From contig PBBK01000029.1 of assembly GCA_002717685.1 (NCBI GenBank), positions 1 to 25,620 of the forward strand: 25,620 bases of DNA, given 5' to 3'. Shown piece by piece: positions 1 through 8,400 of this stretch. Under the pieces are notes generated by a model. The model made no database searches. It was not told where the DNA came from and saw nothing but the letters and a program-made list of their open reading frames with translations. Numbering within the stretch: position 1 is the first letter of the stretch; every line of letters starts with the position of its first letter. The position numbers and the translations under genes were made by a program. The stretch comes from Gammaproteobacteria bacterium (GTDB lineage: Bacteria > Pseudomonadota > Gammaproteobacteria > Woeseiales > Woeseiaceae).

Positions 1-519
1 ATATTGTATTTGCTTACCTGCTGGTCCTTTAATTAGACCATGATCAGATGTATAAGGTATTTGCTTAAGAGGTTTTCCGGTTCCTATCTTCTTACCAGTT
101 AACGGATCATATATTATTTTTTTTGGCTCCTCCCAAGGTGGTATTATGGGTTTTTTGGGCCCCAATGGCGGTTTGATTTCGGGGCCTGTTCGCAGTCCTA
201 TAGGAATAGGAAGCACAGGAGGATCAACATATTCTGTGTCATCTGGGTCTATTTCTACTGTAGGTTCAACAGGCTTGGCTGGAATTACCTTAGGATGTTC
301 ATCCCACCTATACCTATCCGACCAGTGAGCTGTTGCATCTGCTTTTTTTAGCCTCACGGCTGTAGCAGGATCTACTTCATACGCCTGTCCTGTTGCAGGG
401 TCTGTATATGTTTTTAATTCTTTGTCGCCGACAAGGGGGGTTACTTCGGTCAGATTGAATAGTTCGTCAATTTGCCGTTCATATAGTATTTCTTCCTTTT
501 CGGTAAGACTGTATGTCAT
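1..519 (-). CDS. Proline-rich hypothetical phage protein, 3' end outside window
   Basis: A frame starting with ATG at 519 stays open for 173 codons to the window edge, so the C-terminus is missing. It starts 11 bp after the stop of the 711-aa gene upstream; the Shine-Dalgarno match is poor. The first part is acidic and hydrophilic, with a DPATGQAYEVDPATA segment. The second part is rich in proline, glycine and lysine (PPVLPIPIG, KPPLGPKKPIIPP), as in an extended linker or virion protein. The N-terminus reads MTYSLTE/K, which contains the L-x-E pattern of T4 prohead-protease sites seen in the neighbouring genes, but it is short and could be chance. I do not recognise a family. Confidence 0.7.
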   Translation of the reverse strand, partial: MTYSLTEKEEILYERQIDELFNLTEVTPLVGDKELKTYTDPATGQAYEVDPATAVRLKKADATAHWSDRYRWDEHPKVIPAKPVEPTVEIDPDDTEYVDPPVLPIPIGLRTGPEIKPPLGPKKPIIPPWEEPKKIIYDPLTGKKIGTGKPLKQIPYTSDHGLIKGPAGKQIQY

Positions 520-530
520 AATGCATGCCG

Positions 531-2666
531 CTACTTCACTAAACTAGTTACCAAATCTTCTTGTGCTGATCCAAAGATACGATTCATACCTTTTTTAACT
601 CTAGGGTTAACAGATTCCATACCTATCAAATCCGCTGTTGGTTCTATGGCTTCTTCGCTACTTGGCTCATCTGTTGGATGAGGATTAACTTGCTCATATT
701 CCATATAATGTTTAATAGAACCAAGATAATCTGCGGCTTTAGTAATTTTGGCTTGAACCCAAGGTTCTAAATTATCTGTATCGCCGATTAATTGATGAAG
801 TTTAATTGCATATTGTGCAGTTTTATATAACTGCTCTTTTGCCATCCAGCCATCTTCATCGGATGCATCTAATACACCTTCTTTAAGTTTGTCATTTTTT
901 TCATTTGTCATTGAATCACCTACTAATTTTCCTTTTGTGTAACCTTCTGGGCGTTTTGCTTGTGCAGGATAATCAGTTTCTGTTTTAACTTGAACACCTG
1001 TTTTAACGCCAACTGCTTTTTCTTTAACTTCTTTTGGAAACATTCCTACTTTATTGGCATCTGCACTAACTACTTTTTGCCGTCTAATCATTTTACCGTT
1101 GCCTAATGGAGTATTAACTGTAGCAACATTACCTGCACTTGTACTACCTGCAGAGGCAGTTTCTTTTATGTTTTCCATAGTACTACTATTTATGCTAATT
1201 TTTTGATCTGCGAGCAAATGGGCACCATTGCCTATTTCGATAACTGTTCTAACATTACCGGATTGCTGTAGATATGATCGTATGCTATATAAACCCATTT
1301 CACTATCGAAATTAGGTAATTCATTTATTTTTTCTTCAGGAAATATGTTAACAAATAACGTAGGATTACCTGAAGATCTTGGAGGTCTAAAAATAAAATT
1401 AACTTTTTCTAATTTTGTTTTTAGTGTTTCATCAAATTTTAAATTAGTAAACATAGGATTATTTGGATCTGCACCTAACATTACTATATCTATATCACTT
1501 CCAAGAGTTGCATGATGATGTAAGAATTTAAATGTTGCATCTAAAAAATTAAATTCTTGCTGTGGTGAGTTTACCGCAGTATTTAATGATTGTGCGGCTT
1601 CTGCATATGCACCTCGTAGAGCTTCTGATGGATCTTGGGCAAAGGCTTGTTGATTAATTTGAAAAACATTAAGCCCAAAAAATTCATTAAAATGTGTTTG
1701 TAAATCTATTCCTGCTTTTGTTTTTAATGCAGGTGTATTTAAACTTCTAGTAATCTGACCTACTTGTCTTGTGTTTGCTTTTACACTTAACAAATTAATT
1801 ACAGTATTATCTACTTGTAATACTAAATCTGCTTTAGTGCCCTTTTGATCTTCTGTGCCTACGCCTCGTACTATTACTTTATTAGATGATTTATCTTCTT
1901 TTGGTAATTTTATTTTTTCTATTATAGGAGATTTACTGTTGATATAACTTATAGCACTTTGGAAAAATCCTCTAAATTCATTTGTGTCACCATCTCCTAA
2001 TATAACTTTTTCTACATGATACATACTATTTTTGCGAACTCGTATATTAACATCTAATCTATCTGGTTCGCCATCTTCATATATAATTGGACTACCAAAA
2101 GTTAAACTACCATCGGCACTATTAATAGTACTTTCACTTATAATTTTAAGACAGTCGTCAAATGTAACTTCTTCTTTATTATGGTATAAAATTTTAGCAG
2201 TAACGGCCAATCCCATAAAAATTTCAGCAACATCACCTCTATTATAATTTTCTTTTACAGTTATTTTATCTATATCACCTAATTTAATAGACTCACCATT
2301 CTCTAATTTTAACGTAAATCCTTTAGGCATTCTGTTAGGATCTCCACCAGCAGATACTGTACGAAGTAACACTTTATCTCCGCCCTTAATTTGTCCTATT
2401 TGTTTAATCCAATCTTTAGGAATTCCTTCAGTACCAAATATTGCTTTATTAAGTTTTTTATATTGGTCACTTGCAATAACAACATGAGATCCGTTTGTTA
2501 ATGTTACTGGATCTCCATTTTTAATTTTTGTAATTAAATCTCGATAATACCGCATATCACCGTATCGTACTTTTCTCAATTGAGCAAAAGTTAATGCGGC
2601 TTCAGTTAATTTATCTTTAATATATGCGTTTAAAATATTCATATTAATATTTATTGCTAATCCCAT
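531..2666 (-). CDS. 711-aa phage protein with possible PD-(D/E)XK nuclease core
   Basis: Unnamed protein. Visible features are a helix with RGDVAEIFMGLAVTAK (about residues 143-158), then GTKADLVLQVD (276-286) followed by SVKAN (294-298). An acidic residue in a first helix, then D...(D/E)xK-like strands, is the layout of restriction-endonuclease-fold proteins; here the last element reads S-V-K, so the assignment is inference. Later come GSDIDIVMLG and a long hydrophilic tail. The start is uncertain. ATG at 2666 overlaps the SNase gene by 10 bp. An internal ATG at 2642 gives an N-terminus with KLTE/A at residues 11-14, a T4-type capsid-targeting cleavage pattern. Neither has a clear Shine-Dalgarno site. 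It could be a packaged, injected DNA-processing enzyme. No frameshift is seen. Confidence 0.75.
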   Translation of the reverse strand: MGLAININMNILNAYIKDKLTEAALTFAQLRKVRYGDMRYYRDLITKIKNGDPVTLTNGSHVVIASDQYKKLNKAIFGTEGIPKDWIKQIGQIKGGDKVLLRTVSAGGDPNRMPKGFTLKLENGESIKLGDIDKITVKENYNRGDVAEIFMGLAVTAKILYHNKEEVTFDDCLKIISESTINSADGSLTFGSPIIYEDGEPDRLDVNIRVRKNSMYHVEKVILGDGDTNEFRGFFQSAISYINSKSPIIEKIKLPKEDKSSNKVIVRGVGTEDQKGTKADLVLQVDNTVINLLSVKANTRQVGQITRSLNTPALKTKAGIDLQTHFNEFFGLNVFQINQQAFAQDPSEALRGAYAEAAQSLNTAVNSPQQEFNFLDATFKFLHHHATLGSDIDIVMLGADPNNPMFTNLKFDETLKTKLEKVNFIFRPPRSSGNPTLFVNIFPEEKINELPNFDSEMGLYSIRSYLQQSGNVRTVIEIGNGAHLLADQKISINSSTMENIKETASAGSTSAGNVATVNTPLGNGKMIRRQKVVSADANKVGMFPKEVKEKAVGVKTGVQVKTETDYPAQAKRPEGYTKGKLVGDSMTNEKNDKLKEGVLDASDEDGWMAKEQLYKTAQYAIKLHQLIGDTDNLEPWVQAKITKAADYLGSIKHYMEYEQVNPHPTDEPSSEEAIEPTADLIGMESVNPRVKKGMNRIFGSAQEDLVTSLVK

Positions 2667-3169
2667 TGTAAAAGAGTTTGCTTACCATGTTCTGCTAAGA
2701 ATTCTCTATTTGCCCAATGTTCGGGTTTAACATCATCTTTGTTTTGCCCCCAATAACCAACTGCGTGACCATTTTCACAAAGCCATTTGTTAACATTAGT
2801 CCAACCTCCGTACTCACCTTCAGCATTACAGTTAACCCAAACTTCGCCTAAAATTCTTCCAAACTTACCTCGGCTGTCTGATTCAGGACATCTAATTTCA
2901 ATGTCAATATCATCTCTGTCAGACATAACTGCCCAATGTACCCATGATTTAAGTGCGGCCTTACTTAACAAGCCGTACACTTTTTCATTTAAACTTCTTG
3001 TTCTTGATTCAGGTGTATCAATGCCTAACATTCTTACACGATGTTTTACCATGACATCGAATCCTAAATCAAAAACACAATCTAATGTATCACCATCAAC
3101 TACTTTTGTTACTGCTCCCACTCTATAAACAAATGGACAGCCAGTTTCGTCTTCTTTATAAATTGCCAT
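2657..3169 (-). CDS. Staphylococcal nuclease-like (SNase/TNase) protein
   Basis: 170 aa, close to a single SNase OB-fold domain. The family motifs are in order: VVDGDTLDC (about 23-31) for the calcium-binding aspartates, RVRMLGIDTPESR (44-56) with the catalytic Arg and Glu, and GKFGRILGEVW (101-111) with the second catalytic Arg. Such enzymes cut DNA or RNA to 3'-phosphate products with Ca2+. No signal peptide is visible, so it would act in the cytoplasm or virion. The ATG has a strong Shine-Dalgarno site (AGAGGAG, about 5 bases before it) and a 30-bp gap separates it from the upstream small membrane protein gene. Its stop overlaps the start of the 711-aa gene. A role in host DNA breakdown is inferred. 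It has no capsid-targeting-like N-terminus, unlike its neighbours. Confidence 0.85.
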   Translation of the reverse strand: MAIYKEDETGCPFVYRVGAVTKVVDGDTLDCVFDLGFDVMVKHRVRMLGIDTPESRTRSLNEKVYGLLSKAALKSWVHWAVMSDRDDIDIEIRCPESDSRGKFGRILGEVWVNCNAEGEYGGWTNVNKWLCENGHAVGYWGQNKDDVKPEHWANREFLAEHGKQTLLQWD

Positions 3170-3201
3170 ATTTCTCCTCTAAGTTTTATGGTTGTTTTGT
3201 T

Positions 3202-3498
3202 TTATTCTCTTGCAGAAGATCTTTGCATTGGATGACCAGGAGATGCTAACTCAGCAAATCTAATTCTCAAGTCTGTTAGTTCTTTTTCCAAATCATCTAA
3301 TTTTTTATAACCATCTGCAATATCTTTATTGATTTGTGGTATTTCTGAATCTTCTATTCTATGTTGTACTTTGTTTAACTCCATGACAGTTACGAATATC
3401 CATGATATACTTCCGACCAACGCTACCGTAACAAGTGGTAAGGCCGCCTTGAATAAAGAATGTTCTGCAATTGCTTGCATGGTTTGTACTGGCATCAT
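3202..3498 (-). CDS. Small single-TM coiled-coil membrane protein
   Basis: 98 aa from the ATG at 3498 (MMPVQTMQ). I chose this start over upstream in-frame codons because an AAGGAG site lies about 4 bases before it; a longer reading would run back into the amidoligase gene. Residues about 18-38 (ALPLVTVALVGSISWIFVTV) form one membrane segment. The rest is a charged heptad-like coiled coil (ELNKVQHRIEDSEIPQINKDI, DDLEKELTDLRIRFAEL). One N-terminal membrane anchor with a coiled coil is the shape of some phage holins and inner-membrane spanins, and of small membrane effectors. No lysis gene is recognisable beside it, so the role stays open. It lies 8 bp after the amidoligase stop. Confidence 0.75.
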   Translation of the reverse strand: MMPVQTMQAIAEHSLFKAALPLVTVALVGSISWIFVTVMELNKVQHRIEDSEIPQINKDIADGYKKLDDLEKELTDLRIRFAELASPGHPMQRSSARE

Positions 3499-3506
3499 TT
3501 GTCTCC

Positions 3507-4997
3507 TTATATTTGTTCTATTGACATAAAATGTATGTCTTCTGTTCCGTGTCCATGGAATTCTGTCCAAGTCTTCTTAGCATACTCTGCTTCTTCCATA
3601 GTCTTGAATACTGCTACACAATCTGTGTACAAAGCATCTAAAAATAATTCATTTATTTTAAATTTATATAACTTTGGATCTTTAAATAAAAACTGACAAG
3701 TTTCAAATACGCAATTCCACATGCCCCATCCAAACTTAAGAACTAATTCGTTCCAATGTCCGGGGTCTATTTCAAATGCTTGATTATCATATGTCATATC
3801 ATACAAATCTATTTCTAATCCTTCGTGTCCGCTTCTAGTACGTAATGTTACATTCATACGAGATTCTGGTGTGCCCCATGCCTGCCTACCCACAAATGGT
3901 TGTAACGCTCGGGCACCAAAAGCCATTTGACTACTTAAATTATTTAAATAATTTTTATCATCATACTGCTTTGTATTTACTGCATCATTCCTAAATGATA
4001 AATGTTTTGTAAAGTCTGCATGAGCATTTTTAAATTTCTCAGTTGGCATTATAGGATTAAAATGGCTAACAAATAATTGTGCTACATTACTAATTGAACC
4101 TTTTTGTTTTTGTTTATTTTCAAAATAAAACCGTTTTAATTCCCGTAATGTTACTCCACCAACATCATAGTCAAATATTTTACTTTGAACTCGCCCTAAA
4201 TCTACAGCAAATTTATAAACAAATTTTAAGTAATCTACTATTAAATTATAATTATCTACTTGTCCGGACAGATTATCAAACACACCACGCAATCCTCGCC
4301 ACTCTAATGTTCCTTGATCATGCGGATTAAGTACATTATATTTGTTAAATATTCCCATTGCTAATTTATTAACTGTTTGATCATATGCATATTCTAGTTT
4401 ATTTTCTTTTGCTGTAAGATGTTCCAATGATCCTTTAAATTGCTCAACGGATTCTCCTAAATCATTCAAACTTGCATATTCGTCATCATCATATTGTGGA
4501 ATACCATTGTATTCTTTATATTTTTCAAACAAACCACTATCTAAAAAATAAATTGCAAACCAGGTAGCATCCATTCCACTTGTTTTAGTTAACATTCCTA
4601 ACCCAAAATGAGCATGAAAGCCACAAGAACTATTTGTATATGCGCCGTTATCAAGAAATTCTTTTATAATTTTTGCTACTTTTTGAAAGTTAGGTGGTGT
4701 TGCTGTAAGCCTTGTTTTTGCACCATTCTCGTCTTTAATTAAACCTATATCAAATTCTGCACCAAAGTGAGTATCTGTGTCATCTGGATTTGCCGCAACA
4801 CTTAGTTCTTCCATTCGAGCTAAACCATACTTGTCTACTATTCGTTGTATATTAGGATGCACTTCTATCAAGGTTCCGGGTTCCATATCACTAAACCTAG
4901 AACCAAATGATCTAGCACTGGGGACAACTATTTCTAATTCAAAACCTACAGTTATTTCACCAGCTACTGCTTCTTTTATTATTTCTTTTTCTTGCAT
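3507..4997 (-). CDS. Amidoligase-family protein with capsid-targeting-like N-terminus
   Basis: 496 aa. Signature motifs of the amidoligase_2 family (ATP-dependent carboxylate-amine ligases distantly related to glutamine synthetase) are visible: VGFELEIVV (about 17-25), HFGAEFDIG (77-85), SSCGFHAHFGLG (123-134) and LEWRGLRGVFD (231-241). Family members are thought to form isopeptide or amide bonds, often to modify peptides or cell walls; the substrate here is unknown. The protein begins MQEKEIIKE/A, matching the (L/I)-x-E/A site cut by T4 gp21 in internal proteins, so I infer head packaging and injection. ATG at 4997 follows an AGG-type site overlapping the stop of the upstream gene. The active-site Cys/His block looks intact. 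The family call is fairly firm; the role is inference. Confidence 0.8.
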   Translation of the reverse strand: MQEKEIIKEAVAGEITVGFELEIVVPSARSFGSRFSDMEPGTLIEVHPNIQRIVDKYGLARMEELSVAANPDDTDTHFGAEFDIGLIKDENGAKTRLTATPPNFQKVAKIIKEFLDNGAYTNSSCGFHAHFGLGMLTKTSGMDATWFAIYFLDSGLFEKYKEYNGIPQYDDDEYASLNDLGESVEQFKGSLEHLTAKENKLEYAYDQTVNKLAMGIFNKYNVLNPHDQGTLEWRGLRGVFDNLSGQVDNYNLIVDYLKFVYKFAVDLGRVQSKIFDYDVGGVTLRELKRFYFENKQKQKGSISNVAQLFVSHFNPIMPTEKFKNAHADFTKHLSFRNDAVNTKQYDDKNYLNNLSSQMAFGARALQPFVGRQAWGTPESRMNVTLRTRSGHEGLEIDLYDMTYDNQAFEIDPGHWNELVLKFGWGMWNCVFETCQFLFKDPKLYKFKINELFLDALYTDCVAVFKTMEEAEYAKKTWTEFHGHGTEDIHFMSIEQI

Positions 4998-5005
4998 GGT
5001 ATTAC

Positions 5006-5362
5006 CTAATGAAATACTGTATAGGGTTTACCTATTTCTTTATTTGGCCAATAGAAAATCTTAACAGTCATATCAGGTTTAGCATGAAAATTTTCCGTCG
5101 GATACTCGTCTGCTCGTGCTAAATTTTTTGCTTCTTTTTTTGTATGTGTCGCATACCCTGCTTTTATTAATGCTTCTTCTTCTTCTGGCGTGTACTTATG
5201 ATACGCCCTATCTTGTACTTTGTCAAGAGCAGACTCTAAAGGATCATCTTCATAGTTTATATCATCTTGTTGCGAAGATCTATGATATTTTGTTTTAACT
5301 CGATGAGCCTGGGTACCTCTATTTAAAATACCTCCTGCTTCTGTAAGTTCAAAAAATCTCAT
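5006..5362 (-). CDS. Small hydrophilic phage protein with capsid-targeting-like leader
   Basis: 118 aa, start ATG at 5362 overlapping the previous stop (TAATG). It begins MRFFELTE/AGG, a near copy of the T4 internal-protein leader pattern with a predicted cut after L-T-E before Ala. The mature part is very hydrophilic and mixed-charge (EEEEALIKAGYATHTKKEAKNLARADEYP). No domain is recognised and there are no membrane segments. Position and leader suggest a small internal head protein. Confidence 0.75.
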   Translation of the reverse strand: MRFFELTEAGGILNRGTQAHRVKTKYHRSSQQDDINYEDDPLESALDKVQDRAYHKYTPEEEEALIKAGYATHTKKEAKNLARADEYPTENFHAKPDMTVKIFYWPNKEIGKPYTVFH

Positions 5363-5769
5363 TATGCAGTTGCCCGCCTATTTACAATACCAGCACGGCC
5401 ACCTACAGCACTTACAGAGTTAGGTTTAAGTTTGGGCGGAGCGTCAATCCCTGCTCCTGCGACTGCTTTATGTTTAGCGGCCTTAGCAAGCCCTGGATCA
5501 ACTTGTCCTGCTCCATAACCTACTTTGTTTTTTAATGCATCAGGTGTCGATGAATCAGGCGGAGCCTTTGAAAGCCATTGTCTGCCTTTATTCACTATTG
5601 GCCCACCAAATTTTTTCGTAAGTGCTTTTGCACCATGAGTTGCCGCTGTTCTTGCTCCGTGCCCTGCTATTGCACCTGCAATTGCTTTTCCTCCGGCTAT
5701 AGCCAAAGGAATAAGCGGAAGTACTTCGTCTACCCGTTCTTTCTCATTTATTACTTCATTTATTTTCAT
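5362..5769 (-). CDS. Gly/Ala-rich basic protein with capsid-targeting-like leader
   Basis: 135 aa. ATG at 5769 is preceded by a good site (GAGAGG, about 5 bases away). The leader MKINEVINE/KE fits I-x-E. After it comes a hydrophobic, glycine/alanine-rich segment (VLPLIPLAIAGGKAIAGAIAG, about 16-36) with GxxxG-type spacing, then a basic part (THGAKALTKKFGG, VNKGRQWLSK) and a proline/glycine-rich tail. The composition suggests an amphipathic, membrane-active or DNA-binding peptide rather than an enzyme. The 146-aa gene at 7960-8400 has the same layout. The first 14 bases of this gene are identical to those of the 231-aa gene at 10383. Function unknown. Confidence 0.75.
   Translation of the reverse strand: MKINEVINEKERVDEVLPLIPLAIAGGKAIAGAIAGHGARTAATHGAKALTKKFGGPIVNKGRQWLSKAPPDSSTPDALKNKVGYGAGQVDPGLAKAAKHKAVAGAGIDAPPKLKPNSVSAVGGRAGIVNRRATA
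5756..5769 (-). repeat. 14-bp start repeat, copy 1
   Basis: ATGAAAATAAATGA at this gene start is identical to the start of the gene at 10370-10383. It encodes the MKIN leader, which suggests that the leader sequence has been copied between genes. Confidence 0.6.
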
Positions 5770-5799
5770 TTAACCTCTCCATGATTAATGCTTGTTTGG

Positions 5800-7947
5800 T
5801 CAAGTATATCCTGCTTTACTTGTTATTGCGTGACATTGATCACCTGATAATCCTAACCTGGCACATACTTTGTGTAATTTTGCATGTGCTTTTTCGCTGT
5901 TTGTATTTGTTAATACTTGTGCTAAGTCAAATACTTTTCTTTTACCTTTTGGTCCACAATCTTCATTTATTGATTCGTTTGTTTCTTCTTTTAATCTATC
6001 GTATTTTTCTTTAAATTGTTCACCAGTATGTAGTTTTGGTGCATTATCTATATTAGTATTAAACTCTTGCATTGCTTTTAAGTTATCCCAATGGATATCC
6101 TCTTTCCAATCATCGTCCCATTCTTCGCCGCCTTCATGTGCTACTGCATAAGGTGTCCACCAATCCCAACCTAATTCATCATTGTGCTCGTCAATTGATG
6201 TTATCACATCTAGGACTTCTTCTATTGGCGCATTTATACTACATTTATTTTCTTCTAATTCTGGCCTACCAGGGGCTCTCATTTGAACTTCTAAATTAAC
6301 ATCTTTTGCACCATGCCCCATATAACCACTTGAAGAATTTTCTATTGTTCGTATTGCATGATTTAATAATGCTCCAATTATTCCTTCTGACCAACCAGTT
6401 TTAGATGCATCAAGTAATGAGGTATTAAGCCAATCGGAAAACTCTCCTCCATATTCTTGCATTGTATCCCATATACTATCCATTGGAGCACCATCAGAAT
6501 AATGCACTAATTCATCTATTATTATTTGTTTTATTATTGGATCATTTTCTCCTATGATATAATTTGTACGTTCGCCCATATCATCTTCTTCTACCATGTC
6601 TATGGCTTGTTGTTCAAAATTATACTCATTAGCTATTCCCCACGCACCTCCTTCCATGGCGGCATTAAGCATATGTACATAAGGAGCATCCGAAAATTCT
6701 TTTTCTATTAATTGAAAAAAGTTGTCATATTCATCTGTTAATCGAACCATTTGTGTTCGTGTATCTCTACCTTGATTAGGCAATGGCTCAAAACGAGCAC
6801 CGTCGCCCATTCTAGTATGAACTAACTCTGTTAATGTATCATCTATTCCTACCATTTGAACATATTTTCTTAAATTATCTCCCGATAATAATGGCTTTTT
6901 TTCGACTAGTTCTTTTGCATCATCTAAATCCCATACACTAAAATTACTTTCTGGCAAGTATCCGCCTCCCGCAATACCTTTAATTCTATCATCCATTATT
7001 AATGTTTTAATAACTTCGTGATATTTCTTTCTAGGTTTTTGGTTGCCGTAACCTTTCATTTCACCTAACATGCCTGTTTCTTGATTATATATAAATGTAA
7101 GATGGGGTATCCAATGTTCTCCTGATTCACTAGTTTTGTGTAGGTGTGGTGATCTATAACTAAAGATTGTATCATCTTCGTTATATGAAGCAGTATTACC
7201 ACAATGACCCATTGAGCTACCTTCTTCTTGACAAAATTGTTTGTCTAAATTAAACCAAGCAGAGCCATCTGGAAATTTTATCATTGGTTTTAACGTATTT
7301 TCAGGTTGGTATTTGTAGTTAGGATGAAATATACTACGTTCTTCATCTTTAAGTTGTTGTAACCAATCGTCTTCTATATTCTTCCATTCTTCTAGTGCTT
7401 GTAATGGAGTCGTGGTTGGTTTGAGAGGCATTTCTCGTACTTTTTGTGAAACACCTTCTGTACCTAAAAAATGTACAAGGGCTACAACAAATTTATCTGC
7501 ACTATTTTCAGGAAAAATACCTCGAGGTCGGTCGGGGGTTTGTTCCCAGTGAAGTTGTGCTTGTTTTGCTTTATTTTCTACTTTTTGAATTTCTTTATCT
7601 GTAAATATATTATTATGTTGCTCCAAAGATGCACGTTCAGGGCTATCTGCAGGATAAACTTGTGGAGAAACACTAGATAATCTTTTTGCAGTTAGTATAA
7701 AATGTAATTTAGTATCTAATACCCACCAAGTTAAAAGCCAAACCACTTTAGAATTGTCAACGGCACTATTCTCGTCCTCGCCTTTTCTAAGTCTATTTTT
7801 TGCCCAACTTGCGATTTTTTCAAATTCTTTTAGAAGATTATTATATGTTTCGGTACCGGGGCCATATTCAGGTTTGAGACCTTTTACAAGGCTATTGCGT
7901 AAATCATCTACAATACTTTCATTTAAAATAGCTTCTGCAATTCTCAT
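5800..7947 (-). CDS. 715-aa PcfJ-like phage protein with capsid-targeting-like leader
   Basis: Begins MRIAEAILNE/S, again matching (L/I)-x-E. The core (about 220-315) holds FPDGSAWFNL, SSMGHCGNTASY, TIFSYRSP, PHLTFIYN and GMLGEMKGYGNQKP. A G-H-C block, S-Y/L-R, a P-H-V/L-T strand and a G-x-x-N-x-x-P turn in this order resemble the PcfJ-type domain seen in plasmid and phage proteins of unknown biochemical role; this is recognition from memory, moderate at best. The region after residue 330 is acidic and helical. Near the C-terminus SINE/DCGPKGKRK offers a second protease-like site that would free a basic tail of about 55 residues. ATG at 7947 has an AGGA site rather far away (about 11 bases). 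The gene lies 12 bp after the preceding stop. Confidence 0.7.
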   Translation of the reverse strand: MRIAEAILNESIVDDLRNSLVKGLKPEYGPGTETYNNLLKEFEKIASWAKNRLRKGEDENSAVDNSKVVWLLTWWVLDTKLHFILTAKRLSSVSPQVYPADSPERASLEQHNNIFTDKEIQKVENKAKQAQLHWEQTPDRPRGIFPENSADKFVVALVHFLGTEGVSQKVREMPLKPTTTPLQALEEWKNIEDDWLQQLKDEERSIFHPNYKYQPENTLKPMIKFPDGSAWFNLDKQFCQEEGSSMGHCGNTASYNEDDTIFSYRSPHLHKTSESGEHWIPHLTFIYNQETGMLGEMKGYGNQKPRKKYHEVIKTLIMDDRIKGIAGGGYLPESNFSVWDLDDAKELVEKKPLLSGDNLRKYVQMVGIDDTLTELVHTRMGDGARFEPLPNQGRDTRTQMVRLTDEYDNFFQLIEKEFSDAPYVHMLNAAMEGGAWGIANEYNFEQQAIDMVEEDDMGERTNYIIGENDPIIKQIIIDELVHYSDGAPMDSIWDTMQEYGGEFSDWLNTSLLDASKTGWSEGIIGALLNHAIRTIENSSSGYMGHGAKDVNLEVQMRAPGRPELEENKCSINAPIEEVLDVITSIDEHNDELGWDWWTPYAVAHEGGEEWDDDWKEDIHWDNLKAMQEFNTNIDNAPKLHTGEQFKEKYDRLKEETNESINEDCGPKGKRKVFDLAQVLTNTNSEKAHAKLHKVCARLGLSGDQCHAITSKAGYT

Positions 7948-7959
7948 TTTTTTAAATTC

Positions 7960-8400
7960 CTACATATTGGCATGCATTGCCGCCATATGTGCTTTATATT
8001 TTTTACTACCTTTAGGATGCGGACTGTCGCCTTCCTCAACAGGATCTCTCCATGTTGGAAATAATATATCCATGTCCCCTTCCCAATGTTTTATTCGTGC
8101 TTCTAACTCTTGTCGTAATCGTTCTCGTTCCTGTTCGTCTTCGGTAGCCTCCATTTCATCGTGCATCTTTTTAGCTTCAGGATCTTTCGAAAAAAGAGAA
8201 GCCAACTGATGGGCACCTAAACCTATACCTATACGTCTTAAAGGGTTTTTAACTGCAAATCTACCTAGTCCTGCCGCACCTCTACCTAGTCCTTTTGCAC
8301 CTCGTAGTGCCGCACCTCCAAGGCCCATTCCAATTCTTGCGATGGCTGGTAAAAATTCTTTTAATTCTTCTTTTTCTGTTATAATTTCTTCTATTAACAT
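7960..8400 (-). CDS. Gly/Ala-rich basic protein with capsid-targeting-like leader
   Basis: 146 aa; ATG at 8400 overlaps the upstream stop as TAATG. The leader MLIEEIITE/KE fits I-x-E. It is followed by FLPAIARIGMGLGGAALRGAK and GLGRGAAGLGRFAVKNPLRRIGIG (about 15-58), a glycine-zipper-like, arginine/lysine-studded stretch that could insert into membranes or coat DNA. The C-terminal half is a charged helix (EMEATEDEQERERLRQELE) ending in KGSKKYKAHMAAMHANM. It shares its overall layout, not close sequence, with the 135-aa protein at 5362-5769. No known domain. An ejected membrane-active internal protein is one inference; a scaffold role is another. Confidence 0.75.
   Translation of the reverse strand: MLIEEIITEKEELKEFLPAIARIGMGLGGAALRGAKGLGRGAAGLGRFAVKNPLRRIGIGLGAHQLASLFSKDPEAKKMHDEMEATEDEQERERLRQELEARIKHWEGDMDILFPTWRDPVEEGDSPHPKGSKKYKAHMAAMHANM

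Noticed and set aside
2646..2655. AATAAATATT as a late promoter for the 711-aa gene
   Set aside because: It is only 3 bases before the alternative ATG and inside the reading frame from 2666, so it would not give a usable leader.
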